DNA of 64,000 nt, from contig DATFYM010000146.1 in NCBI GenBank assembly GCA_035315065.1, positions 8,287 to 72,286 of the forward strand, written 5' to 3'. The notes beneath the pieces are model-generated. The model worked only from the letters and a program-made list of their open reading frames with translations. It was not told the DNA's origin and ran no database searches. Numbering within the stretch: position 1 is the first letter of the stretch; every line of letters begins with the position of its first letter. Shown here piece after piece: positions 52,136 through 62,100 of this stretch. A program made the translations under genes and the position numbers. The stretch is from DATFYM01 sp035315065 (GTDB lineage Bacteria > Acidobacteriota > Terriglobia > UBA7540).

Positions 52136-52297
52136 CAGATTGACGATTGACGATTGGAAAGAAATCGTCAGTCGTCCGTTGCCCGTTGTTCGTTGCAGCG
52201 GTCAGACCCCGGATGCGGTGGCAACTGACCACTGACCACTGACTACTGACAACTGACGGCTCTTCAAATCGTCAATCGTCAATCTGCAATCGTCAAT
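52136..52297. repeat. Word-repeat hairpin (GATTGACGATTG word) with ACTGACCACTG direct copies
   Basis: Arms 52136-52160 and about 52263-52297 pair (CAGATTGACGATTGACGATT against AATCGTCAATCGTCAATCTG). Inside, 52224-52258 holds four copies of CTGACCA/CTGACTA. The right arm overlaps the end of the GT39 gene at 52293. Confidence 0.82.
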
Positions 52298-54101
52298 TCT
52301 CCCTGCCTGGGATCTTCCAGACCGAGTATTGCCATCCGCTCCAAAGGGGTTCGAGGCGCCCCACGGTCTCGGCAAGTTCACCGACTTCGTTGTTGCGCAC
52401 CATCACCAGAAACGGTTGCGACGAGGTTTCCCCCAGATTTTTCAAACCCTGCGCGTCGACCAGCAAAGGCGCAGAACCGCCAGGGCTGGCGCCACGCTGA
52501 ATGAGCATGGCTGGTGGTAAAGACGGCAGCGAATGGGCACCCCGGGCGAGCAACGAAACGATGTAGTTGCTCGTCAGTTCGTCGCCGTCTTGGGTCACGA
52601 GCCCGATCGGGCGCTGGAGATAAAAGCCCAAACCGGTGCGAAAGTAATAGTAACCGTAAATCGGGAGATCTCGCTCCGGGCTGGCAAGGATGGTTTCCGC
52701 AAGCCTGCGGCTGCTGGTGCTCTCGGCATAGAGCCGGAGCGCCGGAATCCAGCGTAGAGTAAGGAGTGGCGTTGCCAAAGCCAGCAGGTTGAAAGCCACC
52801 CATTGCCATGCTTTCCCTCGTCGTCTCGTCACCATGCGTCCCAGCACTGCGAGGGCCACCAGGATGAGCCCGGAATAGAGTAACGTGCCCGAAAGAAGCT
52901 CGGCCGCGCCGGGAGGAATGCTCTTCATCAGCCGATTCCAGTTGAGGCCATAGTGCCCGAACTGGGGAAGCGCGGCGATCAGGAATCCGAAGAGCATGAG
53001 AGCCGCGAAGCCCCCCGTGAGCCAGTCCACGCGAGCCGTGCCTGCGAGGTCTAGTTGCGACCAGACATGGGCTATCAGGATGCTGAGCGGAATCAGCGCC
53101 GGCAGGAAGTACGCAGGAAGCTTGGAGCGGGAAATAGAGAAGAACACGAAGACCACCGCCGCCCAAGAGAGCAGGAAGAGAGTTGCCCGGTGCTGCTCCT
53201 GCCGCAGCGCTTTCCAGCTTCGCCAGCGGTTCAGCGCGGCAAAAAACAGAAGAAGGCTCCAGGGAAAGAAACCCGCAAAATAAACGGGAAAGTAATAGAA
53301 GACATTTCCCGAGCGATGAGCGTGCCCCGTCGCAAACCTCAGGATACTTTCCTGCCAGAATGCGTAGCGAGGAAAGCCTGGGTTACGCATCGAGACGGCC
53401 ACAAACCACGGTAAGGCCACCGCCAGAAAAACGACGATGCCCAAGCCCCAGCGGAGCCGTTTCAGCTCTCGGACCTTGCCGCGCGCGGCCTCGTAGACCA
53501 GAACAGAGAGCAGCGGGAGAAGAAAACCGACAGGCCCTTTGATGATGGTCGCGATGCCCATCGCGGCAAAGAAGACGAGGTCCGGACCGCGCCGCTGAAA
53601 GTCGCGGTCCTCAGCCATCCGGAAACTCACCATGGCGAGCACCACGAAAAAGGTGAGGGTCATATCAAAGGTCACCATGCGAGCGAGACCCAGCGCCAGT
53701 GGCGACGACGCGAAGACGAGTCCGGCGCGCAAACCGGCGGAGTCTCCGAACATACGCCGCGCCAGCATCCACACCATGAACATTGTTCCCAGGGCCATAA
53801 GGGCGGAAGGAAACCGGGCCGCCCATTCGGAAACGCCGAAGGCGCGGTAGGACCCGGCCACTAGCCAGAAAAAAACCGCCGGCTTATCCAGGTAGGGAAG
53901 CGTATCGTAGTGCGGAGTGACCCAATCGCCCGAGGCGAGCATCTCGCGTGCCACCTCGGCGTTGCGTCCTTCGTCCGGCTCGAGCAGCGGCAGGCGTCCC
54001 AAACCGACAAAGAAGAAACATGTGGCTGCCAGCAGCAGGAGAAGCAGATGAAGCGCCGGGGTCGATGAGCCGCGTGAGGAACCAAGAAGGGGTTGAGTCA
54101 T
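52293..54101 (-). CDS. ArnT-like lipid-linked sugar glycosyltransferase (GT39/PMT_2 family)
   Basis: A 602-residue membrane protein with about 12 membrane segments in the first 470 residues. LGRLPLLEPDEGRNAEVARE with the catalytic-type 'EpDE.R.aE.' motif is the first periplasmic loop of ArnT. It is followed by LPYLDKPAVFFWLVAGSYRA, ARMVTFDMTLTFFVVLAMVS, MGIATIIKGPVGFLLPLLSV and ISRSKLPAYFLPALIPLSIL. A C-terminal periplasmic domain follows. Such enzymes transfer a sugar from an undecaprenyl-phosphate carrier to lipid A or protein. The GT2 gene upstream on the same strand could supply the carrier-linked sugar. Confidence 0.9.
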   Translation of the reverse strand: MTQPLLGSSRGSSTPALHLLLLLLAATCFFFVGLGRLPLLEPDEGRNAEVAREMLASGDWVTPHYDTLPYLDKPAVFFWLVAGSYRAFGVSEWAARFPSALMALGTMFMVWMLARRMFGDSAGLRAGLVFASSPLALGLARMVTFDMTLTFFVVLAMVSFRMAEDRDFQRRGPDLVFFAAMGIATIIKGPVGFLLPLLSVLVYEAARGKVRELKRLRWGLGIVVFLAVALPWFVAVSMRNPGFPRYAFWQESILRFATGHAHRSGNVFYYFPVYFAGFFPWSLLLFFAALNRWRSWKALRQEQHRATLFLLSWAAVVFVFFSISRSKLPAYFLPALIPLSILIAHVWSQLDLAGTARVDWLTGGFAALMLFGFLIAALPQFGHYGLNWNRLMKSIPPGAAELLSGTLLYSGLILVALAVLGRMVTRRRGKAWQWVAFNLLALATPLLTLRWIPALRLYAESTSSRRLAETILASPERDLPIYGYYYFRTGLGFYLQRPIGLVTQDGDELTSNYIVSLLARGAHSLPSLPPAMLIQRGASPGGSAPLLVDAQGLKNLGETSSQPFLVMVRNNEVGELAETVGRLEPLWSGWQYSVWKIPGREN

Positions 54102-54188
54102 TAGACTTGAATCGAATCAAATCACAGCCCATGGAATTGAATCGTTTAGACCGTTGAGGCTGGACGGCTGGTTGGCGATCTTGTCCCG

Positions 54189-54509
54189 TCAGGCGCGCTC
54201 CTTTCCGTTACGCAGGGTTCTGTCCACGACGTCAATCAGCGCGTTGAGCTTATCCGTAGTCTCGCTCATTTTTTCTTCGAGTATCGCCAAGCGCTTCTCG
54301 GACTCCATTTGGGAACGACGTAGCTGATTACGGAATCGCAGCCCCATCCTGGCCATCTGAGACATCAAGCGATCCAGGCGATCCAGGCGCTTCTCGGCCT
54401 TCGCGAAGCGCTCATCGGCGCGGCGAAAGTTCTCTTCGAACTTAGCCTGGTTCTCCTCGAACCTAGCCTGCCGTTCGAGGATGAACTCCATCGTTTTATC
54501 GATGTCCAT
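54189..54509 (-). CDS. Short coiled-coil protein
   Basis: A 106-residue protein starting MDIDKTMEFILERQARFEEN. The ATG at 54509 has GGAG seven bases upstream; the longer frame to 54722 runs into repeat DNA. It is almost entirely charged heptad-type helix (QAKFEENFRRADERFAKAEK, RLDRLDRLMSQMARMG, ESEKRLAILEEKMSETTDKL). Similar small 'M(D/E).EKT.QFILE.QA.F' proteins are frequent in Acidobacteria; their role is unknown. It lies between the GT39 and GT2 genes. Confidence 0.7.
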   Translation of the reverse strand: MDIDKTMEFILERQARFEENQAKFEENFRRADERFAKAEKRLDRLDRLMSQMARMGLRFRNQLRRSQMESEKRLAILEEKMSETTDKLNALIDVVDRTLRNGKERA

Positions 54510-54663
54510 TTTGGATCTCCGGTCCGCGCCCAACGGTTCCTGGTTGAGGATAATCGCGCCCTTCAATGATACCATCGGACCGCTCGGAATTCGCCAATCC
54601 TCGAGTAATCGGATTAAGCCTGGAGATGTGGAGACAGCAGGCGCGAGACGAACCCGACGGTAT

Positions 54664-55443
54664 TTATGCTGACTCCTGACTTCTGACTCCGGGCTCCTGA
54701 CTCCCGGCTCCTGACGCCTCATCTTCCAACACTTCCAACACCGAACTATAGTCGATGCGGTTTTTTTTCATCCAGCGTACTGCCCACACATCCGCCAGCC
54801 CTTTTACCAGCCGGTCCCAGGTGCCGTACTTGGTGACGCCGCGCAGTCGCGGGCGATGGCTGACGTCCACCTGCGTGACGCGATACCCCCGCATCCTGAG
54901 CAGCGTTGGCAGAAAGCGATGCATGCCGTGGTAAAGCTCCAGCCCCTCCAGGCACTCGCGCCGATAAGCCTTCAGCGTGCAGCCGGTGTCGATGATGTCG
55001 TCGCTCGTCGCCCAGTTCCGAAACCCGTTGGCGATGCGCGAGCTGAGTCGCTTCCACCAGCCGTCGTGCCGGCGCCGGCGCACGCCGCAGACCGCATCCC
55101 AATCCTTCAGCATTTCTGCCAGGCGCGGGATGTCGGCAGGATCGTTCTGTAAGTCGCTGTCGAGCGTCACCACCGCGCGTCCGCGCGCCAGCCGAAACCC
55201 GGCGGCCATCGCCGCCGTCTGCCCCAGGTTGCGCCGGAAGTGGGCGACGCGGATTCGCGGGTCCGCCGCCTGCGCTTGCCGGAGCAGGGCCAGCGTGGCA
55301 TCGGTGCTGCCGTCGTCGACAAACAGGATCTCCACGCTGCCCGGCCAGCCAGCGAGCACGGGCCGGAGCTGATCGAGGAGCGGCCCAACGTTCTCCGCCT
55401 CGTTGTACGCGGGAATAACGACACTCAGCGAGATACCATGCAT
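54664..55443 (-). CDS. Family 2 glycosyltransferase (ArnC/dolichol-phosphate-sugar synthase type)
   Basis: A 259-residue protein; start at 55443 (MHGISLSVVIPAYNEAENVG). The GT-A fold shows LFVDDGSTDATLALLRQAQA, RNLGQTAAMAAGFRLARGRA, VVTLDSDLQNDPADIPRLAE (D-x-D site) and HRFLPTLLRMRGYRVTQVDV. There are no C-terminal membrane helices, so it is the soluble DPM1-like form. It would load a sugar onto undecaprenyl phosphate for the GT39 enzyme. The last dozen residues (SGAGSQEPGVRSQESA) are encoded by a CAGGAGTC word repeat, so the native C-terminus has been extended or replaced. Confidence 0.88.
   Translation of the reverse strand: MHGISLSVVIPAYNEAENVGPLLDQLRPVLAGWPGSVEILFVDDGSTDATLALLRQAQAADPRIRVAHFRRNLGQTAAMAAGFRLARGRAVVTLDSDLQNDPADIPRLAEMLKDWDAVCGVRRRRHDGWWKRLSSRIANGFRNWATSDDIIDTGCTLKAYRRECLEGLELYHGMHRFLPTLLRMRGYRVTQVDVSHRPRLRGVTKYGTWDRLVKGLADVWAVRWMKKNRIDYSSVLEVLEDEASGAGSQEPGVRSQESA
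54667..54720. repeat. CTGACTCC/CTCCTGA tandem words at the GT2 3' end
   Basis: About five imperfect copies of GACTCCTGACTTC / GGCTCCTGACTCC overlap the end of the GT2 coding region. The same words form part of the 94-bp units at 44167. No inverted partner is seen close by. Confidence 0.65.
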
Positions 55444-56001
55444 AAAGTCTCGTACGACCGGAACAACGCGAACTGCGGCCAGCAAAGGCAGCTCGCACAA
55501 CCCTCTTCGAACAGCCATGTTTACTATAAGCACTGGGGGGCTTCCACCACAAATGAAAACAGGCCCAGGTAGTGTCGTAATTTGGCCTGGGAGCGTGGGT
55601 GTAGGATGTCACGATAGCTTACAGGCCGGGCGTCTGCTTCTAAAGGATATACAGAATTCCGTGCCACAATTCGCGACAATTCGCGTCGCAATTCCTGGCA
55701 AAATCCTATCTGTTTGCCACAGCTCCTGTCACGATTCTACGGCAGTCTGTCCGCCCAGCCAAAGGCACAAGAGGGCAAGATTAACGGTGTGGGCAGCGGC
55801 CCACTCAGGCCGGTAAACAGTAGCCACACGGACGGAATCGCCGGCATCGACCGGCACTTTGATTGAACGGTCAGCCTTCCCTCGGGAACGTCGGCGCGCC
55901 ACGCCGCGTAATTGCCTTGGTGGCGCTACGCTGCGAAGGAACAGTCGCCTTTCGCGAATTGTTCCTGGGCTGCTTATAATACGGAACGAAGGAGAACTCT
56001 C
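55444..56001. other. Intergenic region between divergent GT2 and esterase genes
   Basis: About 560 bases without a supported gene. It contains a TATAAT -10 box at 55975-55980, in a suitable place for the downstream esterase; the matching -35 is weak (TTCGCG, 17 bases upstream). GCGACAATTCGCGTCGCAAT (about 55673-55692) holds short direct copies. Nothing else was recognised. Confidence 0.5.
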
Positions 56002-57714
56002 TTGTACGCGCAACGCGCATCCGCAATTGCATTCTTTGTGGTCGCCGTTTGGAGTAGGGCGACTCTTGCGGGCGAGCCCGAACTCAAGCTGGGGCAGGTT
56101 CGCGAGAGCAGTCTGAGCCCAGGTCAAGCGCAGTCGTTTGTGGTTTCGCTCGGTGGTGGCGATTTTGCCCAGATCGGGGTGAACCCTCGCGGGCAGGCCC
56201 TCGTTGTCAAAACCTACGATCCCTCGGGCAATCCCTTTCGCAGCGCCGAACTGGGGCCACAGGAGGACAAACTCAACTTCGTCGCCGAAGTTCCGGGCGC
56301 CTATCGGGTGGAGGTTGCCGTCGTGGACGAGGGCGCGACGGGGACTTTCACCATTGCGCTCGAGAAAGTGGTTACGCTGGCGGCACGGCTCGCACCACCC
56401 AAGCCCACGGTGGAGAGCCAGCGGATTCGAGCCTTGCGGGCTTCGGTCCGGCACGGTGAACGGGACAGCCTCAACTCGTTCTGGGAGGAGGTCAAGAAGG
56501 CGGGCGCGCCCCTGATCGAGCCGATTCCCGGCGATCGAGAAAACATGGCGGTCACCTTCCTCTGGAAGGGCAAGCCCGATACGCACAATGTCATGGTGCT
56601 CTGGATTCCATACGCCGGCGTCGTACCCGACGAGTACCTGATGGCGCGTCTGGACGGTACCGATGTCTGGTACAAGACGGTCAAGGTGAACCGGAAAATG
56701 CGGATGGCATATACGCTGGCTCCCAACGCCGCACGGCTGCATCCGTTTTCGCTAGCTATCGACAACGACGCGATCACCATGATTGCGGCGGCGGCCAGGC
56801 CGGATCCGCTGAACCCCAAGCGCTGGCGCGACGATCCGGAGAGCGTGGATGCACCCGAATATCGCGGGAGCTCGGTGCTCGAAATGCCCGACGCTCCGCC
56901 GCAGCCCTGGATCGCCCCGCGGCCAGGCGTTCAGGCGGGACGAGTCGAGAGGCACCAATTCAAGAGCACGGCACTGAACAACGAACGGGAGATTGCCGTC
57001 TATCTGCCACCTCAGTATTCGCCCCACGCCGAGCCGTATCCACTGATAGTCCTATTCGACGAAGACGCCTATCTTACTCTGATACCCACGCCTACGATCC
57101 TGGATAACCTGATCTCGGAAGCGCGGATTCCGCCCGTGGTCGCGCTGTTGGTTGGCAACGCACCGGGGGCGCGCTCGCGCGAGCTACCGTGCAATCCGGT
57201 GTTCACCCGGGCTTTGGTGACTGAACTGCTCCCTTGGGTGCATGGTCTGTACAACTTCACCAGCGATCCTCGCCACACCGTGGTGGCCGGGTCGAGCTTC
57301 GGCGGCCTCGGCTCCGCCTGCGCCGGCCTGTGGTATCCGGAGACGTTCGGCAATGTCCTCGCACAATCCGGCTCCTTCCATATCATTCCGTCGTCGGCCG
57401 GCGATAGCGCAGATTCCAGCTCGGAGCCGAACTGGGTCGCGCGCCAGTTCATCGCCAGCCCCAAGAAGCCCCTGCGCTTTTACCTGAATGCCGGGACCGC
57501 GGAATTCAACGCTACGGGAGGAGCTGACTCCATCTTGTTTTGCACTCGCACGTTACGCGATGTGCTGCGCGCCAAAGGCTACGAGGTGCACTATCAGGAG
57601 TTTGCCGGCGGACACGACTCCCTCAACTGGCGTGGCACACTCGCCGACGGCCTGATGGCGCTAGTAGGTGATACTGCGTCCAAGACCCCGCGAGAGCACC
57701 CGCCGACGCAATAA
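56002..57714 (+). CDS. Secreted enterochelin-esterase-like hydrolase with a PPC-type N-domain
   Basis: A 570-residue protein with a TTG start at 56002, chosen because AAGGAG lies seven bases upstream. Signal peptide (ASAIAFFVVAVWSRATLAGE). Residues about 30-125 resemble a bacterial pre-peptidase/PPC beta-domain (SLSPGQAQSFVVSLGGGDFA ... GAYRVEVAVVDEGATG). Then comes the Fes N-terminal domain (MAVTFLWKGKPDTHNVMVLW, DGTDVWYKT) and an alpha/beta esterase domain with PPQYSPHAEPYPLIVLFDED, nucleophile Ser in VVAGSSFGGLGSACAG and His in EFAGGHDSLNWR. Fes-type enzymes cut ferric siderophore esters; the export signal points to periplasmic use, perhaps on other esters. No siderophore gene is near. Confidence 0.85.
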   Translation: MYAQRASAIAFFVVAVWSRATLAGEPELKLGQVRESSLSPGQAQSFVVSLGGGDFAQIGVNPRGQALVVKTYDPSGNPFRSAELGPQEDKLNFVAEVPGAYRVEVAVVDEGATGTFTIALEKVVTLAARLAPPKPTVESQRIRALRASVRHGERDSLNSFWEEVKKAGAPLIEPIPGDRENMAVTFLWKGKPDTHNVMVLWIPYAGVVPDEYLMARLDGTDVWYKTVKVNRKMRMAYTLAPNAARLHPFSLAIDNDAITMIAAAARPDPLNPKRWRDDPESVDAPEYRGSSVLEMPDAPPQPWIAPRPGVQAGRVERHQFKSTALNNEREIAVYLPPQYSPHAEPYPLIVLFDEDAYLTLIPTPTILDNLISEARIPPVVALLVGNAPGARSRELPCNPVFTRALVTELLPWVHGLYNFTSDPRHTVVAGSSFGGLGSACAGLWYPETFGNVLAQSGSFHIIPSSAGDSADSSSEPNWVARQFIASPKKPLRFYLNAGTAEFNATGGADSILFCTRTLRDVLRAKGYEVHYQEFAGGHDSLNWRGTLADGLMALVGDTASKTPREHPPTQ

Positions 57715-57967
57715 CTCCACCCCCGGATCGCTGCGGGGAAATTATCACTGGCGGCTGACCCGCGATTAACGGCCTAGTGTAGACCCAAGCGACCGACAAC
57801 CGAATCGTAGCTCAGAAGCCATCCCGCCACAGGGCGTTACCGGCCCTTCATCTGCTGGCGCGCGGTTCTTTGGATGTGCCGATGATCATCTTGTCGACCC
57901 CCAAGCACAACCGAACTCGCGGACGAACCCTCTTCTTCCGGCTGTGTTATCATGTCCAGGAAAAGGG

Positions 57968-58267
57968 ATGAACCAAATGAGCCAACTGTCGCCGGAATTC
58001 GATTGGGATGCCGTCAATCGCTACCACCTTGGCCGGCACCACGTTTTCCCTGAAGAAGCGCAACACGCCATACGTGATCCTCACGCCATTCTGCTCGCGA
58101 TCGAATCGGGCAACGGCGCGGATCGAACCAAGGCAGTTGGCAAGACCGCCTCAGGTCGGATGCTGGCCGTAGTGTTTACCCTTCGTGGCGAGGCCATCAG
58201 GCCTATCACGGCTTACGTTGCCTCGCCGCACCTGCAATCGCTCTATCTTCGACCGAGACGAATATGA
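57968..58267 (+). CDS. brnT: BrnT-family ribonuclease toxin
   Basis: A 99-residue protein starting MNQMSQLSPEFDWDAVNRYH, with AGGA six bases before the ATG; a later in-frame ATG at 57977 is possible. The pattern FDWDAVN...LGRHHVFPEEAQHAI is the BrnT motif ('F.WD..K...N..KHgV.FeEA'), here with R-H replacing the common K-H. It continues with AVGKTASGRMLAVVFTLRGE and IRPITAYVASP. BrnT is a RelE-fold RNase neutralised by BrnA. It overlaps the brnA start by four bases, toxin first, which is the usual order for this system. Confidence 0.85.
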   Translation: MNQMSQLSPEFDWDAVNRYHLGRHHVFPEEAQHAIRDPHAILLAIESGNGADRTKAVGKTASGRMLAVVFTLRGEAIRPITAYVASPHLQSLYLRPRRI

Positions 58268-58581
58268 GCCTGAAATTCACGCTTCCCCAGTTTCAGTCGG
58301 AGGCTGAGGAAGCCGAGTGGTGGGACCGGCACCGCGAGGAGACGGCGCAGTGGATGGAAGCGGCCGTCAGCGTCGGCGAAACCACCACGCTTTCCGCTGT
58401 TCTCGCGCGTGCCCGCGAGCGTTCCGTCGTTGCGGACGCTCTTACCATTCGGGTTGACCCGCCCGACGCCGAGCGGGCGCGTGCCCTGGCGGCCAAAAAA
58501 GGGATTCCCTCCGAAACCTACCTCAAAACGCTGCTCCATGACGCTCTGGATCGCGACGAACAGCTCCGAAAAATGCCTTAG
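58264..58581 (+). CDS. brnA: BrnA-like antitoxin
   Basis: A 105-residue protein overlapping brnT (ATGA). The start MSLKFTLPQFQSEAEEAEWW matches the antitoxin opening '.lP.F.sE.EE..fw'. The C-terminal half (LTIRVDPPDAERARALAAKK, GIPSETYLKTLLHDALDRDE) is a ribbon-helix-helix DNA-binding module of the CopG/BrnA type. It binds the toxin and represses the operon. A central stretch of about 30 residues (ETAQWMEAAVSVGETTTLSA) is longer than in the shortest BrnA proteins. Confidence 0.8.
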   Translation: MSLKFTLPQFQSEAEEAEWWDRHREETAQWMEAAVSVGETTTLSAVLARARERSVVADALTIRVDPPDAERARALAAKKGIPSETYLKTLLHDALDRDEQLRKMP

Positions 58582-58613
58582 CCCCGAAGGGGCAAAAGAG
58601 AGTAGCCCAGGCC

Positions 58614-58758
58614 GTCAGAAGGTGTTAAGAAATCGGAAGAACAAAAGAGTTTCTCGCCAGGGCGCAAAGGTTCGCAAGGCAAACAAAGAAGTTCTTCTTT
58701 GCGACTCTTCGCTGCTCTGCGACTTTGCGAGAAACTCTTCATTTTTTTTACACCTTCT
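58614..58758. repeat. Word-repeat hairpin (GCAAAG / CTCGC words) with T run after brnA
   Basis: Left arm 58614-58691 and right arm 58692-58758 pair with small bulges (AGAAGGTGTTAAGAAA ... AAGAGTTTCTCGCCAGGGCG against TTTGCGAGAAACTCTTC ... TTTACACCTTCT). A run of eight T at 58742-58749 lies in the right arm. The preceding CCCCGAAGGGG..AAAGAGAGTAGCCCAGG stretch repeats the element at 13633. Confidence 0.78.
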
Positions 58759-59146
58759 CTGGGAGAGGGTAGCACGAAATGCCGGGTGAGGGTCAGTCCG
58801 CATGTGACCGTACTTATGAAAGGGTACTTAGTAAGCAAAGCTTAGGATGATAGTTCGACTTGTATTCGTCGTATTGGAAGATGCTGGTTCGGCATAATTC
58901 AGAATAATGGATATGAGATTTAGAATGGTCTGACCAAGTGGAAGACGGCAGAAGGTTGCATGATATATTTTTCTTGCAGTTATTTCCCAAAGTCCATTAG
59001 ATTTGTGGCCGTCGGCTTGCTCTGGGCAGAATCGCGGCCTTCCGGGCCGTGCCTTTGACTATCAGATAGGGGTGGGCCCCCCTAGCCAAAGCTTTGTTGA
59101 TAGACCTAGTCACTTTTTCACACCAATTAGAGAAGGGAGGACACAA
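58759..59146. other. AT-richer leader region of the second TonB receptor gene
   Basis: About 390 bases without a gene. The frame of the receptor is open upstream to 59003 but has no start signal there. AT-rich stretches near 58895-58925 and 58955-58975 (GCATGATATATTTTTCTTGC) are the best promoter candidates; no pair of boxes is convincing. Confidence 0.45.
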
Positions 59147-62100
59147 ATGAAGAGAGCGGTACTGCTTCTTGGATCGATTCTCTTGTTAACTGCCGCCGCG
59201 TGGTGCCAGCAGCAGGAATCGGCCACGATCGTGGGTACGGTGACCGACTCCAGCGGCGCTGTGATTCCCCACGCTAAAATCACGGTCGCCAACCCTGACA
59301 TAGGTGTTACACGACAGCTTACCAGCAACGCGGCCGGAGCTTATTCGGCCGAGTCGCTACCCATTGGCAACTACACGGTGACGGTGGAGGCGGCGGGCTT
59401 CGAGAGGCTCGTTCGATCCGGAATCACCTTGCAGGTCGGGCAGACTCAACGCGTTGACCTGCAGCTTACGGTAGGCCAGGTTACCCAGGAAGTCAGCGTG
59501 ACGGGCAACGTGGTTCAAGTGCAAACGGAGAACGCGGCGATCTCCGGCGTGGTCACGGGGAGCCAGATCGAGAACCTGGAATTGAACGGCCGCAACTTTG
59601 TTACTCTCGCCACCCTGGTTCCCGGCGCCGTGCCCGACAACGGCCTGAACACCAGCGTAGTCGGCGTCGCTGGTAACAACAGCATCTCCTTCAACGGCGG
59701 CCGCTTGCAGTACAACAACTGGGAGATCGACGGCGGCAACAACACCGATGAGGGCTCGGCTTCGACTTTCAACACCTACCCGAACCTCGACAGCATTGCC
59801 GAGTTCCGCATCTCGACTTCGAATTATGGCGCCGATCTGGGCAAACACGCCGGGGCCAACATTGAAATCGCCACCAAGTCCGGCACCAAGACTTTCCACG
59901 GCAACCTCTCGGAGTTCAACCGGAACAGCGCCACCGCCGCCAACGACTTCTTCCTCAACCGGAATAACCAGCCCATACCTTTTCTGAACCAGAATGAGTA
60001 CGGCTACACCTTCGGTGGACCGGTCTATATTCCTGGCCACTACAACACCGACAAGACCAAGACCTTCTTTTTCTGGTCGGAAGACTGGCGGAGCATTCGC
60101 TCTGCCAACATCGTTGGTGCTAATGTTCCCACCGCGCTCATGCGCCAAGGCGACTTCAGCGAGTGCGACCCGAACCTCAACCCGAACGGAGATCAGGTCA
60201 TCACCGACGGCTGCATTCTGCCGAAGTTGAGCGGCGTCACCTACGATAATATAACGCAGATGCAAGCCGTGGAAGTAGCGAATGGCGTTCCGCAGGCGCA
60301 ACTCACGCAATCCTTCACCAACGGTGTAGACCTGCTGAACGGCATGATTCCGCTGCAAAACACCAGCGTTCAAGGTCACTGGCTAACGGCCTCAACCGCC
60401 CCCACCAACTGGCGGGAGGAGCAGATCCGCGTTGACCAGAACCTGGGCGACAAGACACGCGTTTTCGTTCGCTACACCCAGGACGCCTGGAATACGTTGT
60501 CGGTCCCTGCGCTGTGGAGCGCGTCGAATTACGACACCATCAAGACTCCGTTTGGAGGCCCCGGCAAGAGCGCGGTAATGGACATCACCCACAGCTTTGC
60601 GCCGAATTTGATGAACGAGTTCACCGCCTCCTACACGACAGACCACATCATCCTCAGCAACTCCTTCGCCGATTCGGTAGCCGGCACTGCCAATCGCCCT
60701 TCGAATTTTGTCATGAACCACCTGTTCACGGCGAACGACAGCAACCCGCTGCTGCCGTCGATTACACTCTGCGCTGGATTGAACTTTTGCGACTCGGAGG
60801 ACGCCTCTAACCATCCCTGGAAGAACTCCAACCCTATCATCGTGTGGAAAGACAACGTGGCTTGGACGCACGGCAACCACACCACCAAAATGGGCTTCTA
60901 TCTTGAGAACTACCGCAAGAACGAGCAGTTCGGATCTAACACGCAAGGGTTCCTGTACTTCTACGGCCAAGGCCCAACAACCCTGAACGGTGCTCCATAC
61001 GAGACCGGCAACGCGATGGCAGACATGTTCCTGGGAGCTATCACGCAGTACCAGGAAGGTACGCAGGCGGTCGGCGGCGTCCCGGTGGGAGGCTATCCCA
61101 AGGGCCACTGGCAGATGACCGACTTGGAACCCTACATCCAGGATGACTGGAAGGTGACCAAAAAGTTGACCGTGAACCTCGGGCTGCGGTATTACAGCTA
61201 CACTCGCATCCACGACGTTTCGCGGCCGACGATTGACAGCGGCTTCCTCCCCAACCTATACAATCCGGCGAATGAAGACCCGCTGCTCGCCAACGGTAAC
61301 ATCAACACCGCGGCCGGGCTCAACACCTACACGGCTCCCGGTAACGGCTTGGTGATCTGTGGAACCGGCAGCATTCCCAAAGGTTGCCAGAACAATAACA
61401 GTGGCCTGAATTTCGCGCCGCGCTTCGGGTTCGCGTATGACCCATCGGGCACCGGCAAGACCGTTATTCGCGGCGGTTACGGCCTTTACTTCGAGTCGGG
61501 TAACGGCAACGAAGCCCAGACAGAAGGCGGCGAGGGCAACCCGCCGGCGGCCTTGAGTCCGTCCGGCTTCAATATCCTCGGCTATTCGAAAATCGTACCG
61601 GGGGCGATCGGCCCCACCGGCTACACGGCGATCCCCTACAACCAGGGCTGGCCGTACGTGCAGCAGTTCAATCTCAACGTCCAGCACCAGTTCGGGAGCA
61701 ACCTCTTGTCGGTGGCTTATGTCGGCAGCCTGGGACGCGACTTGGCGCGGGCTCGGGACATTAGTGAGATTCCCCTCGGCACCGGTACCATGAATGTTCC
61801 GGTGCTGGCGGGGGCCGCCGGCACGAAGTGCCCCAACGCTGCGCTGAACGCTCCGGGAGACGCCACCTGCAACGCGCAAGGGCAAGTGATAAGCGCCCAA
61901 ACCCTTTGCGACGCTTCCGGCAACTGCAACGTACCAACTACACTGATGTTCCAGGAGCAGCCCAGCACCTTCTTTCAGCCGTACCAAGACTATAACGGCA
62001 TCAGCCAGAAGGAGAACACAGCGGTTTCCAGCTACAACGCGCTCCAGGTGAGCCTCAATCACACCTTTAGTCACGGGCTCACCTTCCAGGCGGCGTACAC

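Noticed and set aside
55729..56742. Long minus-strand open frame of about 337 codons over the esterase
   Set aside because: It is the antisense shadow of a well-supported coding region with signal peptide, domains and ribosome-binding site on the plus strand.
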